The translations under genes and the position numbers were made by a program. The notes beneath the pieces are model-generated. The model made no database searches. It saw only the letters and a list, made by a program, of their open reading frames with translations, and was not told where the DNA came from. Of a stretch of DNA of 64,000 nucleotides, positions 58,786 to 64,000 are shown one piece after another (positions within the stretch are counted from its first letter, which is position 1; each line of letters starts with the position of its first letter). Source of the DNA: Macrostomum hystrix (Eukaryota; Platyhelminthes; Macrostomidae); assembly GCA_950097015.1 (NCBI GenBank), contig CATNEN010000007.1, positions 10,727,001 through 10,791,000 on the forward strand, given 5' to 3'.

Positions 58786-59649
58786 CGAGTATCTTAGCCA
58801 GTTTAAAACCGCCCCTTTTTTCTAACTGCGCAAATGTACTTTAGCGACAACTAAAGTAGGTGGCGCATGCCTGAGGTGCTGCACTCAGATCTTGTTATTG
58901 GATCTGTCTCGGCTGCAATCTCTAAGCTGAATGGTCCGAGCACAAATTGGTGCCGCTCTGAGCACTGTGAGTGCTCAACAATCCCCCCCACAGCCTGTTC
59001 ACTGCGCCTAGCCCGGCCCGCATTGTTGCTTAACAGCACAATCGACAAGCTGTGATGAGCTGTGGGTTGTGGTTAGAAAAGAGATGCGCCCTGTGATAAA
59101 AGGCCTGATGAGTACAACTGTACTCGAGCAATTCTCTCAGTCCATTCTGAGCGGCTCATGGAGCGCATCTTTCAGCAGACCAGCCACTTCGGCCGCTTCC
59201 AGCTGCGGGTGATTGTCAACCCGCTGCTGATCTCCACGATCTGCACCTTCCACATACTGGCGCCCATCTATGTGCTGTACGACCCGCCAAGCTTCAGGTA
59301 AAGATAGCCCGCCACAGACTCACTGAAACACATTAATCCACTCACTAATCCATTAACACTCAGAAACTTAAACCAATCGATACATTGACCGACTAGGCAC
59401 TAACTGACCCACAAACCCACGCGACTCCCATCTCACCCACTGAATATAAAGCAGCTAACCCACCGGCACAATGAGATCAACATTGAACCACCGACTAAGT
59501 GGCGCCCACTAATAGACCATAATAATTCACAGACTATTACTGAGGTGTTGACCCACTGACATACAGCCAAATTGACCACCTTGATCTCCACGTGTGGCTT
59601 CGCTGGCATTCTGGTGGGAATCTTGCTTTCGGGATACCTGGCCGACTGG

Positions 59650-59810
59650 TGAGCTGACCCTCTGACACTGACCCACTGATCCACTGCTACCTGGCCCATT
59701 GGTGAGCTGACCCACTGACCCTGACCCTCTGACCCTGACCCACTGACCCTGACCCACTGAACCACTGACCCACTGCTACCTGGCCCACTCCTAAACTGAC
59801 CGATTGACCC
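59650..59810. repeat. Short CTGACCCACTGA-type repeat in an SLC22-like intron
   Basis: Degenerate 12-bp copies follow directly after a GTGAGCTGACCC donor. The donor sequence itself recurs within it at about 59701. Confidence 0.8.
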
Positions 59811-60333
59811 AATGACCACTGACCCACAATCCACAATTGCCAGGCTAGGCAGGCGCGTGAGCCTCATCGTCACCCTCTGGGTGCTCACTGTGGCACAGGT
59901 GGCCTCTCTGTTTTCCGTGTCGGTGGCCTACGCAGCAGCCGTCCGCTTCCTGATCGGAATGGGCGCGCTGTCGTCGTACACGCTTGCCTACGTGATGTCC
60001 ATCGAGCTGGTGGGGCCCGGCGCCCGGCACCACATCTGCGCCGCGCTCGCCTACTGCTGGTCGATTGCCTCAGGCCTGATTGCGCTGGCGGCTTTCCTGA
60101 CCAGATGAGCCAGGCTTCAAGTGCTCACTCACCTGCTCACATGCCGCAGACAACTTCCCAGATACCGCACTACCCACCCTCTAAGTCAATGTCTGAACTG
60201 GCTCGCACCCGCCAGATCCTGGCGTGGCCTCTTCATCTGCACCCTGGTGCCTACGCTGCTGATGTTGCTGCTGGAGCACCTGCCCTGTATGGCACCGAAG
60301 TCGCCGCGCTGGCTGATGTCGTGAGGTCGCCGT

Positions 60334-60608
60334 GTGTGTGTGTGTGTTGGTTCAGATCCCTCGCTAGGCATACGGGGGGCGCGCCAGCGCGCCCGACGCC
60401 TCGACGAAGGCCCGCACCCCTTCTGGGTCGTTCTGCAGTGGGGACATAGAGCCGTTGATAGCCTCTGGGATGTGAAGCCGGCGCTCCTCCGCCCACCTGG
60501 GGCAGTCTAACAGGAAATGCCGGGTGTCTTCTTCGGGGGCATTGCAGTGCGGGCAGGCAGCGGTTGGGTCGCGGCCCCAACGATGCCGGGTGGCCTGCAG
60601 GAAGGGCC
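60334..60608 (-). mobile_element. 5'-truncated LINE fragment in an SLC22-like exon
   Basis: A 275-bp insert is flanked by a perfect 12-bp target duplication TGAGGTCGCCGT (60322-60333 and 60609-60620). On the minus strand it encodes the end of a non-LTR retrotransposon ORF2. A CCHC knuckle of form C-x2-C-x8-H-x4-C (CPHCNAPEEDTRHFLLDC) is followed by CPRWAEERRL and a stop near 60366. A short 3' UTR and an (AC)n tail adjoin the duplication. The 5' end is truncated, as usual for LINEs. Confidence 0.85.
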
Positions 60609-60835
60609 TGAGGTCGCCGTCGCGACGCCGGTCGCATCATCAACCAGATGCTGCTGGACAATAGCCAGAGTGCCGAGCAGGCCAGCGCGGCCGTCAAGGA
60701 GCTGCTCAGCTCCAGCGAGGACGCGGCTGCTCCGGGCGAGGCGAGGGGCGGACACTCGGTGCGGCGATCCCTGCGAATGCTGGCGCGGAGTCCCCGGCTG
60801 CTGCTGAGGTTCGGCATAATCTGCTGCAACTGGTG

Positions 60836-61505
60836 AGACTGGGGATGTGCTCACCTGTGACTCACAGCAGCTGGTGAGACTGGGGATCTGCTCACCGGTT
60901 ACAGCAACTGATAAGGCTTGGGATCTACTCACCTGTTACAGCAACTGATGAGGGTGGGGATCTGCTCACCTGTGACTCACAGCAGCTGGTGAGACTGGGG
61001 ATCTGCTCACCGGTTACAGCAACTGATAAGGCTTGGGATCTACTCACCTGTTACAGCAACTGATGAGGGTGGGGATCTGCTCACCTGTTACTGCAACTGA
61101 TGAAGCTGGGGATCTGCTCACCTGTTACAGCAACTGATGAAGCTGGTGTTTTGCTCACCTGTTACAGCAGCTGGTGAGGCTGGGGATCTGCTCACCTGTT
61201 ACAGCAGCTGGTGAGGCTGGGGATCTGCTCACCTGTTACAGCAGCTGGTGAGGCTGGGGATCTGCTCACCTGTTACAGCAGCTGGTGAGGCTGGGGATCT
61301 GCTCACCTGTTACAGCAGCTGGTGAGGCTGGGGATCTGCTCACCTGTTACAGCAGCTGGTGAGGCTGAGGATCTGCTCACCTGTTACAGCAGCTGGTGAG
61401 GCTGGGGATCTGCTCACCTGTTACAGCAGCTGGTGAGGCTGGGGATCTGCTCACCTGTTACAGCAGCTGGTGAGGCTGGGGATCTGCTCACCTGTTACAG
61501 CAACT
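60836..61505. repeat. 37-bp minisatellite in an SLC22-like intron
   Basis: About eighteen copies of a unit with core GTGAGGCTGGGGATCTGCTC, each ending CACCTGTTACAGCAGCTG. The first copy is the intron's own 5' splice site (CTG/GTGAGA at 60833). Confidence 0.95.
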
Positions 61506-61794
61506 GTGCCACCTTGAATCGCCCCGAAGGTTCCTGATGGCCGCAATTTTCTATGGCATCGCGATGGGCGCCAAGAACTTGCCCGGCAGCATCTTCCTGA
61601 CCTCCTTCCTCATCGGTCTGGTGGATTTTCCCGCCACCCTGATCATGCACCTGGCCTCCAACCGGCTGGGCCGAAGGACTACCTTCATCGCTGCACTGGG
61701 CGGCTCCGCGCTGGCCCTACTCGGCCGGGCCGCTGTAAGCTACCTGGCCAAGGGTGAGTGGCATTCCTGATCTGCTGGGCCTGATAATAGGGTG

Positions 61795-62025
61795 ACTGGG
61801 TAGATCACTGCCACTATAAGAGTAGATCACCTGCCACAATGGGAGTAGATCACCTGTCACTATGGGAGTAGATCACCTGCCACAATGGGAGTAGATCACC
61901 TGCCACAATGGGAGTAGATCACCTGCCACAATGGGAGTAGATCACCTGCCACAATGGGAGTAGATCACCTGCCACAATGGGAGTAGATCACCTACCACAA
62001 TGGGAGTAGATCACCTGCCACTCTT
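61795..62025. repeat. 23-bp minisatellite in an SLC22-like intron
   Basis: About ten copies of a 23-bp unit (core GTAGATCACCTGCCACAATG). Confidence 0.95.
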
Positions 62026-62484
62026 ATGCTGCTTGCCTCGCACCCGTCAGACCTCACCTGGCTGCTCATCGCGCTATCGTTAACTGGCAAGATGCTGAAC
62101 TCCACAGCCTTCTCAATCCTGTACATCTGGACCGGGGAGCTGTTCCCCACCAACATGCGCAGCGCCGGCCTAGAGTAGAGAATACTACTGATTCTCTGCT
62201 CAGCTAGGTCAGTAGCACTGGTGGATTTTAGGCAGAAAAATATGAGAAACCAGCACACTCGATGACGCTGAACCCTTGCCTGAAACCATGCAACCCGCTG
62301 AACCGCAGCGCGACTTCGTACCCGGCGGCTTCGGGCCCGTAGTCGCCTACGCTGTCTTCGCCGTCAGCTCCTTTTTGTCGGCCGGGATTTCCTTCGCTGT
62401 GCCGGAAACCAAGGGCGTCACCATTTCGGACACGTTGAGGATCTGGTTAGGAGAAACAGGTGCACCGCTTGTCTAGCCGTCATG

Positions 62485-62700
62485 TTAGACAGTTCTCACA
62501 CCTGACAGTTCTCACACCTGACAGTTCTCACACCTGAAAGTTCTCACACCTGACAGTTCTCACCTGACAGTTCTCACACCTGACAGTTCTCACACCTGAC
62601 AGTTCTCACACCTGACAGTTCTCACACCTGACAGTTCTCACACCTGACAGTTCTCACACCTGACAGTTCTCACACCTGACAGTTCTCACACCTGACACTT
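62485..62700. repeat. 16-bp minisatellite in the last SLC22-like intron
   Basis: About thirteen copies of a 16-bp unit, GACAGTTCTCACACCT. Confidence 0.95.
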
Positions 62701-62942
62701 TAAACCTCCTGCAGGCCGGCAGCAAAGGAGCGGCGGATGCGGCAACGGGCGACCGGAACCTGCTGGCCAAATCCGGACAGGAGGGGCCGACGGAGAACAC
62801 ATTAGCTTGAGCTCGGCATGCTCAACTGGTAGCTCGAAGACTCAACTGAACTCGCGAGCCTCGAAAGTTAACGATTACGTGAATATTTGTACAATTAAGA
62901 CGCTTTGTACTGCTACGGTAGCTGATTGAAACCAAATAAGCA

Positions 62943-62948
62943 AATAAA
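62943..62948 (+). terminator. Candidate poly(A) signal of the SLC22-like locus
   Basis: AATAAA about 130 bp after the last exon-like segment. A second AATAAA lies near 62998. Confidence 0.5.
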
Positions 62949-63404
62949 TTCATGCCGAATTCGAACACCTCTACTGTAAGTAGACGGAAAGTACAAAATA
63001 AATAAACTAGATGGCTCAGTTTGTTTTCGGTCGCAGTTGCATGTTAGGCTAGAAGGCTCGGGTTTGGACGACGATGAAAGCACCGCAAGCAGACACTGTA
63101 GGCGGCACCAGCCGTCACGCGTGCGTGTGGTTGGAGGCGTTCTGCGACTTTCTCTCTGCCACCTTTCTACCCCCCTATGCACGCACGTTAACTGATGTAC
63201 GGGGTGCGGCTTTAGCCGCCACCCCCAGCTCAACTCGGCTGTTATAAAATATACTGAATAGCATTGAAATCGCACTTGTGCTAATTTCGGCTATCGACTA
63301 CAAACAGTCATATTTCTCAGTTCTTACAGACACGGTTTGAGAGCTTTCCAATGCTGACAGGTAAAAAGACGAATACTCGGCCAGACATGAGAGACCGGTG
63401 ATGA

Positions 63405-63712
63405 GAGCAGGGGTGAGAGCAGGGTGAGAGCAGGATGAGAGCAGAGTGAGAGCAGGGTGAGAGCAGGGTGAGAGCAGGGTGAGAGCAGAGTGAGAGCAGG
63501 GGTGAGAGCAGAGTGGGAGCAGGGTGAGAGCAGAGTGAGAGCAGGGGTGAGAGCAGGGTGAGAGCAGGGTGAGAGCAGAGTGAGAGCAGGGGTGAGAGCA
63601 GGGTTGAGAGCAGGATGAGAGCAGAGTGAGAGCAGGGGTGAGAGCAGGGTGAGAGCAGAGTGAGAGCAGAGTGAGAGCAGGGTGAGAGCAGGGTGAGAGC
63701 AGGTGAGAGCGG
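63405..63712. repeat. 12-13-bp minisatellite (GTGAGAGCAGGG)
   Basis: About 25 copies of a GTGAGAGCAGGG-type unit with G/A variants. It abuts the inverted SLC22-like exon fragment at 63709-63747, so the fragment's frame runs straight into the array on the minus strand. Confidence 0.95.
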
Positions 63713-63747
63713 CCGAAGTGGCTGGTCAGCTGGAAAATGCGCTCCAT
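63709..63747 (-). pseudogene. Inverted copy of the first 13 codons of the SLC22-like gene
   Basis: On the minus strand an ATG at 63747 opens MERIFQLTSHFGR, against MERIFQQTSHFGR at 59158. The DNA is 36/39 identical, with two of three differences synonymous. Homology stops at the Arg codon, where the GTGAGAGCAGGG array begins. The next codons are repeat read-through. It is either the start of a neighbouring paralogue interrupted by a minisatellite or a relic of an inverted duplication. Confidence 0.7.
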
Positions 63748-64000
63748 GGTGTTGAATAGAGCAGACAGGTTGAGCGCAGAGCAGGTGAGACGCAGTGGCT
63801 GCTTTTATTCGAGCACGGCATTTGTCGGTCACTTTATTATTTCTATTGTCTCCAAGCCATAGAACTTATTGCTGGTTGGGCTCTTCAACCGAGACTGCAA
63901 ATTGCGTAGTCCAGAGGGCCCGGGAAGATGCTGAAACACTGATAGGGCAGGGCGTGGCAGGGCGAGCCAGACTGCGGAGGGGTCGGACGTGGAAAGTTAA
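63748..64000. other. Right edge of the window, nothing recognised
   Basis: This is the 5' flank of the inverted exon fragment on the minus strand. I see no other feature. Confidence 0.35.

Larger units (their letters stand above)
59158..62850 (+). pseudogene. SLC22-like (organic ion transporter, MFS) gene, probably broken
   Basis: Exon-like segments are 59158-59297, 59567-59648, 59844-60104, 60216-60333, 60621-60832, 61530-61753, 62051-62174, 62309-62459 and 62715-about 62812. They spell an SLC22-type MFS transporter: MERIFQQTSHFGRFQL start, TM1, GILLSGYLADW/LGRRVSL between TM2 and TM3, TM4-TM6, MAPKSPRWLMS (the PESPRWL motif), LIGLVDFPATLIMHL, GELFPTNMRSAG and VPETKGVTISDT. Faults are several. 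The large loop after TM1 is missing. The junctions at 59297/59567, 62174/62309 and 62459/62715 do not agree in phase. The donor at 60105 reads AT. A LINE fragment splits the exon after PRWLMS, with an in-frame TGA in the duplicated target. Other junctions (59648/59844, 60832/61530, 61753/62051) are sound. It could still be a live gene with unseen exons, but disruption is the simpler reading. Confidence 0.65.

Noticed and set aside
63298-63832. 149- and 171-codon minus-strand open frames of Ser/His/Leu repeats
   Set aside because: Only the first 13 codons have homology. The rest is the GTGAGAGCAGGG array read through.

Overview
This is nuclear DNA of an animal. Genes are split by short introns with GT...AG ends and use the standard stop codons. 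Their products match animal families: a claudin-like tetraspan, gamma-tubulin complex component 2, EEPD1, CDK5, TBL3/Utp13, Mediator 27 and an SLC22-like transporter. Exons are GC-rich, much intergenic DNA is AT-rich, and almost every intron or spacer holds a minisatellite with a 12-84 bp unit. Two first exons begin at a good splice acceptor, in frame, with no upstream ATG found. That fits spliced-leader trans-splicing, so a flatworm such as Macrostomum is my best guess. This is inference from style, not proof.

Layout. 1-11155: a 21-bp array, an orphan claudin-like exon, a complete three-exon claudin-like gene (4018-6478), a 35-bp array and gene-poor sequence. 11155-14600: a 40-bp array interrupted by an 821-bp solo LTR. 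14993-19939 (-): a five-exon gene joining six JAZ/U1-type zinc fingers to a complete Dicer/RIG-I-type helicase. 21568-25390 (-): TUBGCP2 in eight exons. 25391-31705: AT-rich spacer with SINEs, a MITE and a perfect hairpin. 31706-40432 (+): an eleven-exon multi-zinc-finger gene I do not recognise. 40433-45155: no gene seen. 45156-47134 (+): EEPD1. 49001-51001 (+): CDK5, with five tandem E-boxes just upstream and a hAT MITE just downstream. 52316-55552 (+): TBL3. 56064-58155 (+): MED27, only 0.5 kb after TBL3. 59158-62850 (+): a damaged SLC22-like gene with a LINE fragment in an exon. 63709-63747 (-): an inverted copy of that gene's first codons.

The genes are not one pathway. They cover tight-junction-like membrane proteins, dsRNA recognition (inferred), microtubule nucleation, DNA processing, a cell-cycle-type kinase, ribosome biogenesis and transcription. 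The strongest candidate for something undescribed is the zinc-finger/helicase fusion. Exon models were made by hand from splice motifs and reading phase. In all genes except the SLC22-like locus the phases agree across every junction.
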